A stretch of DNA of 64,000 bases from Ophiura sarsii (taxonomy: Eukaryota; Echinodermata; Ophiuroidea; Amphilepidida; Ophiuridae): the NCBI GenBank assembly GCA_035610835.1, contig CM069457.1, forward strand, positions 36,358,553-36,422,552, given 5' to 3'. The translations under genes were made by a program, and so were the position numbers. Of this stretch, positions 21,304 through 33,538 are shown in pieces; position 1 is the stretch's first letter, and the number at the start of each line of letters is the position of its first letter. The notes under the pieces were generated by a model that was not told the origin of the DNA, ran no database searches, and was given only the letters and a program-made list of their open reading frames with translations.

Positions 21304-21916
21304 GAGGGGGTATCAAAAAGTTCTTGACATCACCAAGAAGTCAGAAAGGAGCCAGAAACCTTTTTTTTGTATATGTGATCCTTCAGGTATCTTTAAAAAG
21401 TCACTGTGCAAAGTCACACATTTCTCCCACTTTTTATTACCTGTCCACAGACCGCCATTGTAGAGATCCTCAGAGTGACCGCCATTGATTGATCCTCAGA
21501 TTTTGTCGTTATTCACAAAAACAGCAATAAATAGTTTAAAGTTTTGACAGAACGGGGTCAAAGGTCGTTACAAACCAGCTTGGTGACAATAATCTTATGG
21601 GTAACATGGGTTTTACACAGATTGACCTCTAATGACCCCTACATGACCTTTGACCTCTTTCTGTCAACACTTTAAACCATTTATTGCTGTTTTGGGAATA
21701 ACGCAATCTGAGGCAATTTGAGGATCAGTCTGAAGATCTCTATATACAATGGCAGTCTGTGGACAGGTAATAAAAAGTGGCAGAAATGTGTGACTTTGCA
21801 CAGTGACTTTTTAAAGATGTCTGAAGGGTTAAATATGTCTGAAGGGTTACATATTAAAAAAAAGTTTCTGGCTCCTTCACATCTTGGTGATGTCAAGAAC
21901 TTTTTGATACCCCCTC
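21304..21916. mobile_element. Foldback element (613 bp) inserted in the 'cgag' repeat field
   Basis: gagggggtatcaaaaagttc at the left matches the right end in reverse. The inverted match runs about 180 bp (cttgacatcaccaagaagt, aaaagtcactgtgcaaagtc, ctgtccacagac). gtat lies on both sides (21300-21303, 21917-21920). The ends resemble mariner-type termini with a TA within gtat, but the superfamily is not certain. Confidence 0.82.
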
Positions 21917-21920
21917 GTAT

Positions 21921-23110
21921 ATGCCTATATCGAGATTACCTCACTACATCGAGAATAGATAACCTCACTGTGCACCGAGTAAAGCGCGCTACACATCGAG
22001 ATTCGCCTCACTCAGTAGTCAGTACCGAGAATAGCGCACACTCATATCGAGATTATATACCGAGAATAGCGCACTACTCATCGAGAATTGAAGTCACCGA
22101 GAATTGAGAGTTATAAATATAATTTCGAGTTTTGAGTTGATTATATTTCGAGGTAGATGACCCGATCACATTCCGATTTTCAACTTGAAGTTTTCTATTC
22201 TACATGAAAGGTCATCCTTAAAAAAGTCGTGTTCCAAAGTTTGAGTTGCATAGCTCTTATGGTTCTTATTTTAGACGCACAAGATGCTGTGAACTGTACC
22301 CATTGAGTAGTACACAAACTATATCGGTGGTTACCACCATTCGCGGTAATTCGACGTTATTTCATCGATTTCTCCGTAATTATACCGATTTAGGCCGTCA
22401 AATTTCAGTATGATGATGAGAAAAATACGAGCTTTCATATGATATGAAAATCTCCGTATGTTTGAAATAATTCTGTGTTACGAAAATGTTATCGGGTCAT
22501 CTACCTTTAAGTTTGAGTTTTGCGTTTATACGGTCAAGTTTCGAGTTCATAAAATCGAGTTTATAAATTTGTGTTTTGAGGTTTTAGAGATTCGCGTTAT
22601 ATTTTGAAGATTCGAGTTTATAATTTCAAGTTTTTATTTTTGGAGTTTCAAGTTAATAATTTTGTCGAGTTTTGAGTTTATCATTTAGAGTTTAGAAAAT
22701 GATATGGAAGGTTCATTATAAAAATGAGTTTCAAGTTTCAGAGTTTCACGTTTATAATTGGAAGTTTCCAGTCTATAATTTCAAGATTTAATTTTCGAGT
22801 TTATAATTTGGAGTTTATAAGTTTGAGTTTTTAGTATCGGAGTTTCGAGTTAATATTTTCCAGATTAGTGTTTTTAATTTCGAGTTTTTATTTTATAAAT
22901 TTGAGTTTTGAGTTTCGTAGTTTCAATTTTTTTATTTTCGAGTTTTGCACATTTAACTTCAAGTTTCGAGTTTATAGTTTCGAGTTAATAATTTGGAGTA
23001 TCGAGTTTATTATTTTTTTAAATTTGAGTTCTAGTTTCAGAGTTTCAAGTATATATTTTCCAGATTTGAGTTTATAATTACGAGTTTTCAGTTTATAAAC
23101 TTGCGTTTCG
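21921..23110 (+). repeat. Degenerate 'cgag' field continuing as 'cgagtttataattt'
   Basis: First cgagattacctcac and cgagaatagcgca units (to 22100), then from 22510 a ~20-bp theme tttcgagtttataatttg. Individual units are heavily mutated. A separate short-TIR element lies at 22151-22506. No coding. Confidence 0.75.
22151..22506. mobile_element. 356-bp MITE with 16-bp inverted ends
   Basis: aggtagatgacccgat at the left and atcgggtcatctacct at the right are exact inverses. The interior contains attcgcggtaattcgacgtt and similar words, no frame. Target duplication is not resolved. Confidence 0.68.
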
Positions 23111-23424
23111 AATTCGGATATTATAGTTTTTGTACGAAATGGACCCATCCTTTGCACCTAAATGATAGAATAATTTATTTTTGATTTATCGGCCTAAATA
23201 ATGCCCCAGGAGGAAGCACCTGCCGAAATGGTGCACAGACATACCAGAAAACATGAAAAGGTGAGGGCGCTGTTTACCACCGTAGCGAAAAATATAGGTA
23301 TAGATAATCCCTAATGAAACAAGGCTTAATTAAAGTTTAGACTTTACTGAAATTTGGTTATAAGTAACAGGCATTGTGTGACACAACACATGAGGTGACC
23401 TTTGACCAAGAGCGAGTGAAACTC

Positions 23425-23665
23425 TATCGGGTACCGTATAGTGTGAATCTCGACATAAAATAGCGATGAACTTGATAAGCAGTGTGTGCAACTCGACATA
23501 GCATTTGAATCTTGAATAGGCAGTGTGTGAAACTCGATAGGGCTGTGTGAACTCGATAACAGTGTGTGAAACTCGATAGCAGTGTGTGAAACTCGACATA
23601 TAGCGTGTGGAACTTGATACGGGCGAGTAAAACTCGATGGGTGTGTGAAACTCGGCGAGAATAAG
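23425..23665 (-). repeat. 'gtgtgtgaaactcgatag' repeats, opposite strand to 20.9 kb
   Basis: About ten ~20-bp units of gtgtgtgaaactcgatag, the reverse complement of the cgagtttcacacac units at 20.93-21.05 kb. The field therefore switches strand between its two ends. The overlapping minus-strand frames encode only the repeat. Confidence 0.8.
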
Positions 23666-24310
23666 AAATCTTGACATAGTTTTGTACGCTTGGGCGTGCC
23701 ATACTCACCGTAATAAATATAATTGCTAATTTCAGGCAATATTTACAATTAAAAGCCACACTGAATTTTCGCCCCCCCCCCCCCCCCTTCCCCCCACCCC
23801 CAACACCCTCATACACCACGCGTCTTGTCTTGCCAATCACCCCACACTGCCAGCAACAAAACGCCACTGTGTATCACTAAACAATGACAAATGATGAAAT
23901 ACATAATATTGATGAATCGATTGTCACAGCACAGCGGGGGTCACACTTCAAAATGTGAATGAGTGCAAATCGTGGATCATTGTAAATGTACAACAATCAG
24001 AGCTGCTATTGCGGCTAACTACCTACCCATATAGGTCACAACCCGGAAATTAGTGTCCCGGGGTCATGGCCATTTCATGACGTACGCATCATCTGGTCAG
24101 ATCTGGTCTGCTTTTTCCGAATTGGGCGCGATTATTTAATAACAGATCAAGTGTCATGTTGAGTATGTTGAATGTGTTTGCAGTTGCAAAGCTGGTGGTT
24201 CAAAGCTGTAACCGAGGGTAACTGACTGCGTTTTGGTATGATTGGAGCAGTATTCGTAAGTAATGATACAGAGAAATATTGGCCAATGCTAATAATTATG
24301 ATTTTATTTT
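23666..24310. other. Gene-free stretch with a C tract
   Basis: Poly-C at 23773-23787. Otherwise no recognised feature. Confidence 0.35.
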
Positions 24311-24316
24311 CAAGAA

Positions 24317-24816
24317 GCAGCACCTGAGTACTTGAATTCTCAATTTACCAAATTGTCCAACACTCACAGATACAATACCAGGGGCAGTGCAACAAATTTT
24401 CTGGTTCCCAAAGCTAAAGGTCAGCAGTGCAATACATTTTTCTTTACTGGTATTCGGGAATGGAACTTGCTACCAACTCAGGTTAAAACATCCAAAACCC
24501 ACGGGCAGTTCAAAAAGGCAGTAAAGAGTCACTTTCTATCTTGATTTTTCATCCATTTTTATATGCAGTTGTTTCATAAAAAGTGCAATATTATTTTGTG
24601 TGCAAATATATATGATGTTTTTATAATGTGCTGTTTTAATAAGGACCCCAATGGAAATAAGCCCTTTTCAGAGCTTTCTTGGGCTATCCTTGGCATTATA
24701 TGTTTTCTTGTATTAATATGTTGTGTTAATTTTGTATGTTTTTAAGATTTGTATATTTTATCTGATGTATTGTATCTCTGTGTCTTGATATGCCAAATAA
24801 AACTAATCTAATCTAA
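24317..24816 (+). pseudogene. 5'-truncated non-LTR retrotransposon (C-terminal end of the reverse transcriptase ORF plus 3' tail)
   Basis: The frame ending at TGA 24542-24544 encodes HRYNTRGSATNFLVPKAKG and FFFTGIREWNLLPTQVK, then KKAVKSHFLS. The Y(N)TR motif, 'W(N)xLP' and basic tail are the signature of the extreme C-terminus of LINE reverse transcriptase proteins of CR1/jockey-like lineages (family knowledge). After about 250 bp of 3' UTR the copy ends in aataaaactaatctaatcta, short (aatct)n repeats as expected of such elements. Only the last ~75 codons remain, so it is a dead 5'-truncated copy. The left edge is preceded by tttattttcaag, which mimics a splice acceptor but is probably just the insertion junction. 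Exact clade is not determinable. Confidence 0.82.
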
Positions 24817-24819
24817 GCA

Positions 24820-25843
24820 CTAGTTCGCAGAGAGTCATCAATTAATAGTGGAACACCCTTAGTCCCAATGGTGACCTGTCCTAGGTAGCTGGTAGTCCCG
24901 ATAGATACCAAATCTATGATTTGGGTAATCGGCTCAATGCATAATGTTGAAGGGAACCATTTCAGACGAAATTTTAGTCACCTGAAAATCCTCCGTTTTT
25001 ATGTCCCACTCACCTTTTTGGAGACTCAAAGTTGTCCTTGAATGTTCACTATTTATTCATGGCATTGCTATGAAATTAAGAGCTAGCAAAAGTGTTCAGA
25101 AAAGTCGCATTGGAATTTGTTATACAGGACTAGCAAATAAAACAGGGGTATAAAACACAAAATCACCTTTTGTCGGCCATTTTGAACAAAACAACAACGC
25201 ATGGTCAATTACTCAATTAGGTGTGTGTTTTTTCTGTGTAAAGCTACCGGATTGAATTTCATCCAAATAACAGATATATATTGGTCAAGAGCCAGGTGAA
25301 CACTAAATTGTTAAGTTTAACATGTCTGTTCTGTCCGTAAAAACAGAATTTAGACAGTAATTATTTATGTAAATTACTCACGCGATAGCTCACTTTTCGG
25401 TTCTAGGGTTCCTAGAAGTCACAGTTCTGGTTCAACTTTACAGAATTGATTTAACAAGTACCCATATCATGGATATGGGTACTGTAAAGACTAGGTAGCT
25501 GGCTACCTAGGATCACAAAACTCCCTTTTGACTTTTCACGTCGCGAAATTCACATTGAGTGGCAGCACTGCCGATTTTTCACCTCAATATTTTCCCAAAA
25601 AAAGGAGGATGCTTGATCAAAATTAATTAACTCAATCAATGTATAAGAGTTCTAGGAACAACATGGGAGTGCATTTTGATTGATTTCAATTATATTTGAT
25701 GTGAAAAATCTTGATTTCAAAATGTGATTTTCGCGACGTCGTGAGTCTATAGAGGGTGGTGTGGCTATAGTATAGTGAAGCACGAACGATAGTATAGCCA
25801 CCATTAGGTGTAAAACTCCCTATAGATAAGTCCTTGCAGTACC
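24820..25843. other. Gene-free stretch with diverged inverted copy of 26.09-26.25 kb
   Basis: 25275-25375 (tggtcaagagccaggtgaac, agacagtaattatttatgta) mirrors 26140-26250. Small palindromes occur at 25465-25515 (catggatatgggtac, taggtagctggctaccta). No genes. Confidence 0.4.
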
Positions 25844-26072
25844 CAGGCCCGTAAGAAGGGGGGGGGGGGCGATGGTGGCGTTCGCCCCCCCCCCCCCCCC
25901 TTTGAAAATCTTCCCACACAAATCTTGTCGGTTCATTGGAACATAAAAATTATAAAATGAGCGTGTCTCCAACGGAAAAAAAAATAGCTCTATCACTTCC
26001 GGTGATTTTTTTTTTGAAAACGCCCCCCCCCCCCCCCCCCCCCCCCTTTGAAAAATGTGTCTTACGGCCCTG
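25844..26072. mobile_element. 229-bp G/C-tract MITE with caggcccgtaaga ends
   Basis: caggcccgtaaga at the left and tcttacggccctg at the right are inverses, flanked by gtacc on both sides (25839-25843, 26073-26077). G and C homopolymer tracts follow each end, and ctttgaaaa occurs beside both. Non-autonomous. hAT-like ends but only a 5-bp duplication is visible. Confidence 0.7.
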
Positions 26073-26286
26073 GTACCCATCTATGATTTGGGTACTTGTT
26101 CAGGCAACTGTGTAAGAGGGAACCATACCAAAAGACGAGGCTATCATGTGATTTATTAACATAAATAATTGATGTCTAAATTGTTCACGGACATAAATGG
26201 ACAGATTTAAATTTAATGCTCACCTGATTCTTGACCAATATTAGTCCTTGCTACCAAAATAGAATAGATTTTGGTAGTAAGGACTA

Positions 26287-27450
26287 CAGTCATCAAAAAA
26301 ATAACTATACAGGTAATATAAATGGGCTTCTAACTCTACAAATATATATCCTACATAAAAATATTAAATTATAAAGTTGTTGGGAAATTCATCGTCTTCA
26401 ATATGAGATATTGCACACTAGGATTAAGTGATTATTGAGGAAGTGACACTCCCAAATGTAAGGTGAAGTCCGATTTTAATTTTCACATTTTAATTTTCTA
26501 CACGCGGACCCATCTACTGGTACCTTATCGATTACCGGTAGTGCATTTGGGTATGCATGCCAGGCGTACGTAACACCGTATCAGCCCATTGTTGAGATTT
26601 TGTTTCACAGTATAGCGCCCTCTATAAGTTCATCATTGTGCAGTTAAGCGTAAACTGTCAATCATTCGTTGTGAATGAATATTCATTCATGACTATTCAT
26701 GACCTCACACGATGTGATCGTCGCGATCCAGCATCCTTCCCAACTGATCTGATTACAATATTCATAACATGCAAATAACGCCACGTCTCTCCTCTGTCAC
26801 TGTCAGACGAAGCCATCCGCAAATTGAAATTCGTATTTTGTTCCACGTGAAAATTAATTTCAAATAACCAATTCTGAATGTTTCGTGTCATATAAGAACT
26901 AAATTCTGATTTCATCAAAGCAAATAAGTTTTACTCTAAATCACAATCAGCTTTTTTTGACCATTGATGTACTATTTCTGTGTCACAAATCATGTTTCGA
27001 GCCGATAAAATCCACCGTGTCTTAGGTCGTCTGGTTTGTTACGACCATGATAGTGCGCCCCCTTTAAGATCATCATTAGTCAATTTAAGCATAGTAAACG
27101 GGGGACTTTGCCTCCGAGATACTTGTCCCATAGTTATAGGGTCTCTGTGCATGCGCAGGTTGGACAGTCGGTCGTATTGTTCCGATGGATCAATACGCCA
27201 CACACACGCTACCTGTCATACTCTCCCCCGTGTTGAAATGTAAAATGTGAAAATGAAATTGTGACTTTACCTTACAATTTTAATTGTCATTTCTTCAATA
27301 TTCAACCGATCCAACTTTGCAATATCTCATATTAAAGATGATAAATTTCCCAACATATTTATGGTTTACTATTTTTAGGTAGGATATATATTTATTGAGT
27401 TAAAAGTCCATTTATTACCTGTATAGGCCTAGTTACTTTTTTGATGACTG
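26287..27450. mobile_element. Tc1/mariner-like non-autonomous element, 1.16 kb
   Basis: TA then CAGTCATCAAAAAAATAACT at the left; the right end in reverse is CAGTCATCAAAAAAGTAACT, followed by TA. Inverted ends extend about 170 bp (ataggatatatat, aatttcccaacat, atctcatatt). The core is shared with 17336-17806. The interior 26450-27260 includes short frames without transposase motifs. Confidence 0.78.
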
Positions 27451-27479
27451 TAGACCAATATGCATCTATTATTTGGACT

Positions 27480-29090
27480 AGCGGGACACCCGTTCTTCGA
27501 ACGGGTTAGTAAACAGCGCATATACCAGATGGACACCTGCAAAATTACTTTAAAAAAACCCGAACATTTATCACGAAATTGGTAAGAATACATTCATAAA
27601 AAATGAATAGGCCCATTTCCTGACCTGAAATTGAATGTTTCCCATTATTACCCCATATCACATACACTACCGCCCGGAATTGCTTACGCAGTGATTATAT
27701 CCTAGAAAATCAATCTTTTATGAACATACTATTAATTATTTTCACTTGTAACGATGTTGCATGTGTTCAATATATAGTTCTTCTTCATAAATTCATGTTT
27801 GTTGCATGCTACGATCATCGCATTTCATACAAAACTCAATAATTTGAGACAAATCAAAATATACACAGTAAAATCCCATAGACATTTGCCTCATTAATAT
27901 TCATGAGCTCATTACCGCTATTATTGCGCTATGGGGAAATTCTGTCTCATTTACACCTTCTCTGAAAAATCCAGTTTTTTTTAATAATTAATTGTTATAT
28001 TCACAAATACAATATGCTATAAGGATGCGCAGTCCTTATAAATGCCTAAAACATGGTAATTTTCTGAGGAGGTAATTTAAATTTCCGAGAAAAACCTGAC
28101 ATTTAAAAGACAATTTTATTATTATGGTTTAAAAACCAGTGATCTAATACACACCAGAGAACCTCGCAGTTTGTCTGTATTTCGCACGAGGCAGCACAGG
28201 CAGGGATAATTATGGGATAAGAAACTTCAGAGACAAAACCCCGATTCTCTTGACCTTAATAGTTCGTCGCAACTGGTCTTGATGGCGCTATAACATGATC
28301 GAAGCCAACCAGGGGATATTAGACATGATGATCCCAATCTCTTTGAAACACAGTTTATGGCACAGAAATTATTCACATTAATGGTTGTAAAAAGCTAATT
28401 TCTAATAAACTGGCGCGGATTTGGTTTAAGACAGGCAGAATCACCTATTATATGGCATGAAATATCAATAATTCTTTATTTGAAATTAATTTTAATGTAG
28501 AACAAGATCGGAATATCAAATCATGGATGGCTTCGTCTGGCAGCGACGTATACGATGGGCGTTGCAATATTTGCATTTCATGAATATTTAAATATAGATA
28601 GTTGGTAAGGACGCGAGTTGATGAGATCATGGAATTAGTAGAAGGAGAAGGAATAACAACGAGATAACCTAATCCGATTATCTATTCAACTTTACAAAGG
28701 ATTGAACATTGCTACGTACCCTATGTGTTGAATCATATTGCCGACTATAGCCAATTCGAAAGTTGTGCATACACATTTTGCTTTTACATTTCTATCGCGA
28801 TGGTGTGTAAGAAATAAGAAAATCGATTCAAGGACAAGCCGACTGGCTTTTTTATTTACATAACAATTGTTCTTTGCAGACCATGTTCATGAATAGACTA
28901 GCTAGGGACTCCATAGTTCAATGAAATAGTCAACACAATTATATTTACAGGACGTTCTTTATCGCAGTGAAATTGCAAAAGAAAAAAAGTATCATTCAAA
29001 ATTCAATAAATATAGCGAACGATGATAAGCAATCCTGTCAATTTCTAAAAATAAAGTGTAATAACAAACAGAAAAACATATAACATTTAC
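27480..29090. other. Gene-free stretch; outer part mirrors 33.4-34.8 kb
   Basis: 27660-27690 (ctaccgcccggaattgctta) and 27880-27960 (ttaatattcatgagctcatt, gcgctatggg) are inverted copies of 34763-34793 and 33465-33540. A small hairpin acccgttc-ttc-gaacgggt lies at 27489-27507. No coding frame recognised. Confidence 0.5.
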
Positions 29091-29156
29091 AGGACTCGAA
29101 CCACTAGCCTCATGATTATGAAGCCGGCGCTCTGCCGTTTGAGCTAATGAAAAATG
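29088..29156 (-). pseudogene. tRNA-like pseudogene or SINE head, CAU anticodon position
   Basis: On the minus strand, tagctcaaacggcagagc gives a perfect D-arm and A box. The anticodon loop position reads ttCATaa, and ggttcgagtcc is a perfect B box. The anticodon stem (ccggc/tcatg), T stem and acceptor stem do not pair, so it cannot be a working tRNA. It is a decayed tRNA-Met-like copy or the head of a SINE. Confidence 0.6.
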
Positions 29157-29159
29157 TAC

Positions 29160-30143
29160 ATGAAACCATTTGAAAATAAAATTATATAGAGTTCAAAATA
29201 CAAATATCACTTAAATCGGAGGCTAAAATGCTTTATAAATTATTTCGATTGTTGTGCGTTTTTAACATAGGGTTATCGCCCAAAAATTGATTTTATGCTG
29301 AAGGAGATTGTAATTCTGATTTCATTATCCCTCAAATTCCTCCTAATCAGGCGACCAGTATTGGCAATACCGATAGAGGTTATCCATCAGCTGCCGTCTT
29401 GTCAGGAATAATTAAAACTGTGTTTAAGATTTTCAGAAAGAAAACACACATCTGTCATGATCTGTGTCATGATAATCGTAAGCCAATTTGGTTACACGGT
29501 TTGCCATGAATTAACCGTCATGCACCAATTCAATTGAACATAGAATAGGTCGGGTGCGATTCCCCTTTGTACGTCCGTTGCGCATGAATACACTGAACCC
29601 GGTTATAGACTTATCCAGAGAGTGGAATGGTGTATAAAAATCACGGTTTTGAAAGCATTGGAGGTGCAAATGCTCGTACAAGTACAATGTTTTCACACTT
29701 ATGACCACTACAAATATTAGTGCGTTTACATTATACTTTATTATTTTCTCAAATAAGAAGTTAATCAATGGGTTTCTTTACGATGGACTGGAACACGTCT
29801 ACATTACTTGTTATGACGATACTAATGAATAGTAATATGCACTAAATATTCATTTCTAACTGATGATTGACAGTTCTCGCTTCACTGCTTGCTTTATGCG
29901 GCATGTCGCAACTGTTAAAGAGGGCGCTGTGTACATGAACCGATTTGATTACAGGCACAGATACAATGAGGCTACCGCCTGGTACAGGGCCCTGGCAGGT
30001 TTTAAAATCACCGCGACAATGGTTTGCATTCCGTACAATGGATATGTAGGTCAGTCGATATTTTTTCCATCAGTTGTCGGCTATGTTATTGGAACAACAT
30101 AGCCCAACAGCCCACCATACTATGCAAACCCGAACTTTAACTG
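29160..30143. other. Gene-free stretch
   Basis: A plus-strand frame at 29863-30102 (starts MIDSSRFTACF) shows no recognisable domain and no splice context. Nothing else is seen. Confidence 0.35.
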
Positions 30144-30412
30144 CCATATCGTCAGCCTGCTTCGATAATTGCCTAACTCACTTTTCAGCAAAGTTGAGTT
30201 TTTTGCATAAATCATGACTTCATTACATTATGCACATGCTGTTATAATATCTAAGTCATTGACCAATCAAAAGTGTTGATAAATGAAGAGATTTGTTGCA
30301 AAAGGGCCACCAGATCACTCCAACATGTTACTCATTTTGCATTATTGAATTTGCATTTACAAATCCATGGCATTAATCACATTATTGTATGGCTGTGTTC
30401 ATCTGTTTCTAT

Positions 30413-31474
30413 GGCCATGTGTTTTGAACTCACCACCCAAAAAGGGTGGTGGCGTTGCATTTTTTTGGTAACGAATCATCCATCTCTCTCTATTTACTCA
30501 ACAACTAAATGTGGTAGAGCTATGGTTGAGGTGTCATGTGAAAGCCTATTTATCTAGCTACATTGTGTTAATAAATCAGGTATTTCTATAAATGTTTGGC
30601 TGAGATATGATTGATTATGTTGTGAAAGTCAGGGGTGGTGGCGGTGGCGGCGGCGGCGGTGGCGGCGGCGCTGTGTGCAATCTCTATGGGGAATATAGAA
30701 AATGTTCCCAATTCTACGTTCAATTTACTATACCTCCTCATTCCTGTATGGTACAAACATGATTTTGCTCTCATTTTATAGATTATTTTATATTCTATAA
30801 GATTCTGTTTCAACAAATGTGACAACTATTGTGCAACAATTGTAATCATGAATCTATTGCGTTGTCCTTGGCTTTTTCCCTATTCGCTACACAGTGAACT
30901 TGCCCTAGTTCATCGGTTTTACATACATGACTATAACAAAAGAAATATTTAACCGATGATAGCAAAATTATACATTTTTGAAAAGCTCTCAAATAGGGGA
31001 ATTCAAAAATGCCGTTTAAATCAGGATAGGGTGCATACCAAAAAAAATATACTTGTAAACTCTAATAATTATAAAATTTAAACGTTTGTGCTCATTTACT
31101 TCTCGATATAGTATATTTCAACACGTTTACCATTAACAACTATTATGTTCTGATGGGTAATTGCATGAGGAACTTAAATATGCACAGTAAAATTATGATT
31201 GGGATAGGTATCAAATTATTATTGAGCTTAAATCAAAATATGAAAAAAATCGATATTCTTTGAACATTCTTAATCACAACATGTTACCATTAGGTCTTAT
31301 CTAAATTCCAATAGCATATTTAGATTCCTTGTGAGATTACCGTTCAGAAAATATATACTTTATATGGGGTAGAACAAATAGTTATTGCGATATGCTAATT
31401 CGTATCTCAGATGGTGTAAAATGTAAAAATCTGGACATGCAACGGTAAGGGTGGCGAGTTCAAAACACACGGCC
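30413..31474 (-). mobile_element. 4-bp-TSD element family, copy A
   Basis: The ends are ggccatgtgttttgaactca and gcgagttcaaaacacacggc(c), flanked by ctat on both sides (30409-30412, 31475-31478). The body is inverted relative to copies B and C (e.g. cctattcgctacacagtgaa against gactgtgtagcgaata) and clearly older. A (ggc)n run interrupts it at 30632-30670. No transposase frame. Confidence 0.82.
30632..30670 (+). repeat. (GGCGGT)n/(GGC)n microsatellite
   Basis: About 39 bp of ggtggc/ggcggc repeats inside copy A of the 4-bp-TSD element. Confidence 0.85.
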
Positions 31475-31597
31475 CTATATGACTTGGATTAGTGCATCCA
31501 TGCACGCCAATCGAGGCCATCAACAATACAAATGCACATTCCACATAATGAATATCCATCCATCAATAATGCAAAATGAGTAACAGGTACAAAGGTA

Positions 31598-32651
31598 GGT
31601 CATGTGTTTTAAGCTCGCCTCCTTTCGCGTTACACACGGATTTTGGCTTTCGCGACATGAATTTAACTTTACACATTTATATTTGCTTGTATACCCCCCT
31701 GAGGTAGTAAAAGTATACATTTTCTGAAGGGAAATTGCATGAGGAAACCAAATATGTCATTAAAATTATAGTACGACCAAGAACTAAAATGGTATGATCG
31801 GAAATGTTCGGAAAATATCAGAGTTTTTTAATTTTTAATTTGAGATCCATATGTTTTGTATACCTATCCCTATCATTATTTTGTTTACATATTTGAATTC
31901 CTCATGAAATTACCCATTAGATGATAACTATTTGTCAAAGTTACTACGTCGGTATGGTAATTATACCGGCTAGTGAATATCTCAAATTTTTATTTTATAT
32001 ATTTTTATAATTTTCAGAAATATTTGTTTAAGGATGAACCCTTCCCTGATATAAACTGCATTTCTGAATTCCTCTAGTTACAAGCTTTCCAAAAATGTAT
32101 ACTTTTGCTATCATAGGTTGAAAACTTTTTCTGTTATAGTCATTTTTATAAATCCGGTAAATTGAGGCTGATTATTCATGTTGACTGTGTAGCGAATACG
32201 AAGAAAGCTGATGATCATTGTCTTATCCATAATTAATTAGTTGTTAATAATAGTTGACAAGTCTATTGAACCACATACTTAATTACTACTAAATATCCTT
32301 TGAAATGGGACCAAAATGGTGTTTTTAACATTAGGGGATGACTAGTTATTGTAAAAAGAACAAAGCATGGGATTATCCCCATTGAGTTTGTACAGGCAAC
32401 ACCCCTTCCAGAAACACCCCTTCCAGCACCACCCCTGGTCCCCAAACATCAAACAGCTGTATCTCCCTTTCTGTATTAGCTATACCAATGCCATTTAGCA
32501 GGCAGATAGCTTGTCATTAGGGCTTTAAAATGATACCAAATTTGTTGAGATAGCTTTTGTGGTTTTAAAAATATTTGAGGAAAATGACAGCATGAAGCTA
32601 AAAAATGTAACGGCACCACCCTATTGGGAGGCGAGTTCATAACGCGTGACC
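31598..32651 (+). mobile_element. 4-bp-TSD element family, copy B
   Basis: The ends are ggtcatgtgttttaagctcg and (reverse) ggtcacgcgttatgaactcg, flanked by ggta on both sides. It is 1054 bp and nearly identical to copy C. It includes caccccttccagaaacacc and subterminal ttgaggaaaatgacagc. A four-base duplication is seen in Chapaev-type CACTA relatives, but the superfamily is a guess because no transposase is present. Confidence 0.87.
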
Positions 32652-32734
32652 GGTAACAGGTTTCATACTTTTGTTGTTTTCTAAGAACTAGAAAAAATGA
32701 GTTAGGCAATTATCGAAGCAGGCTGACGATATGT

Positions 32735-33538
32735 GATTTAATTGGGCGATATCTCTATCGGGATCTCTATCTTTCACATTGCAATAGTCAACTCCCATTC
32801 ATAAAAGAATGCGCTAAAAGGGTGATCGATTCTAGTCTAACAAAGGATTCGAACAAGTCCATTCAAAATAATGTATGTTGGATCACGCGGTAACTAAACT
32901 TATACTGGGTGATTAATATTTTCTAATAGCGTAGGTCAGGCTTGGCTGGTCTCAAAATTCTCTAAACAGACTTGACAAGCCGTCTCGCTAGGAGGTGTCA
33001 CTACTTTGAGCATTTTGGTAACTCAAAAATGGGAATATTACAATTTAACCAGCCATTTTCACCAACATGAGCTCAATGGTGTATACAAATGTATGGTGTG
33101 CTTTGTGGACACTTCATGTCCACCAGTCTGATGTATTTATAACCCATGTTCTAGGCGCACTTTTCAATATGACAGAATACCCCTGTATGCAAAATTGTAA
33201 TTGCTGCTGCAAGTTTTAGTCCGAAGATTTTGCTGGTTCCCAGTTCGCGACAGGTATCATTCTACAACCAAAACTTTAATAAAGTTTTGTCTCGAATTAT
33301 CAGGGTTTTTTTGGAAATTCCAGTAACATTGTCAAAACACGAGACATGTTTTAGGTATTAATTACCATTACAGATCCCTGTCATGATAATTATAAGTGTT
33401 TACATTTCGTAAAATAATGTAAAAATAATGATTTGTCGGAGATGATTTTCGCAAGCAAGGATATCCCATAGCGCTATAACAGCGATAATGAGCTCATGAA
33501 TATTAATGAGGCGAGAATTGCATGGGATTTTCCCATAG
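32735..33538. other. Gene-free stretch, partly mirrored by 27.9 kb
   Basis: 33465-33540 pairs with 27880-27960. No coding frames. Confidence 0.4.

Larger units (their letters stand above)
30144..32734. repeat. Pair of perfect 37-bp inverted repeats bounding a 2.59-kb block
   Basis: 30144-30180 (catatcgtcagcctgcttcg...) is an exact inverse of 32698-32734. Two later transposons lie inside (30413-31474 and 31598-32651). Removing them leaves about 470 bp, which would be an ordinary MITE or hairpin. No target duplication was recognised. Confidence 0.75.

Noticed and set aside
20920..23665. CRISPR array
   Set aside because: Units are degenerate, contiguous without unique constant-length spacers, and the context is eukaryotic.
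24300..24544. Host exon with acceptor tttattttcaag
   Set aside because: The protein is the C-terminal end of a LINE reverse transcriptase ORF, followed by an element 3' tail with (aatct)n.
27489..27507. Rho-independent terminator (acccgttc-ttc-gaacgggt)
   Set aside because: The window is eukaryotic, no T run follows, and no transcript ends there; it is a chance or MITE-derived hairpin.
29088..29156. Functional tRNA-Met gene
   Set aside because: A and B boxes and D-arm are good, but anticodon, T and acceptor stems do not pair.
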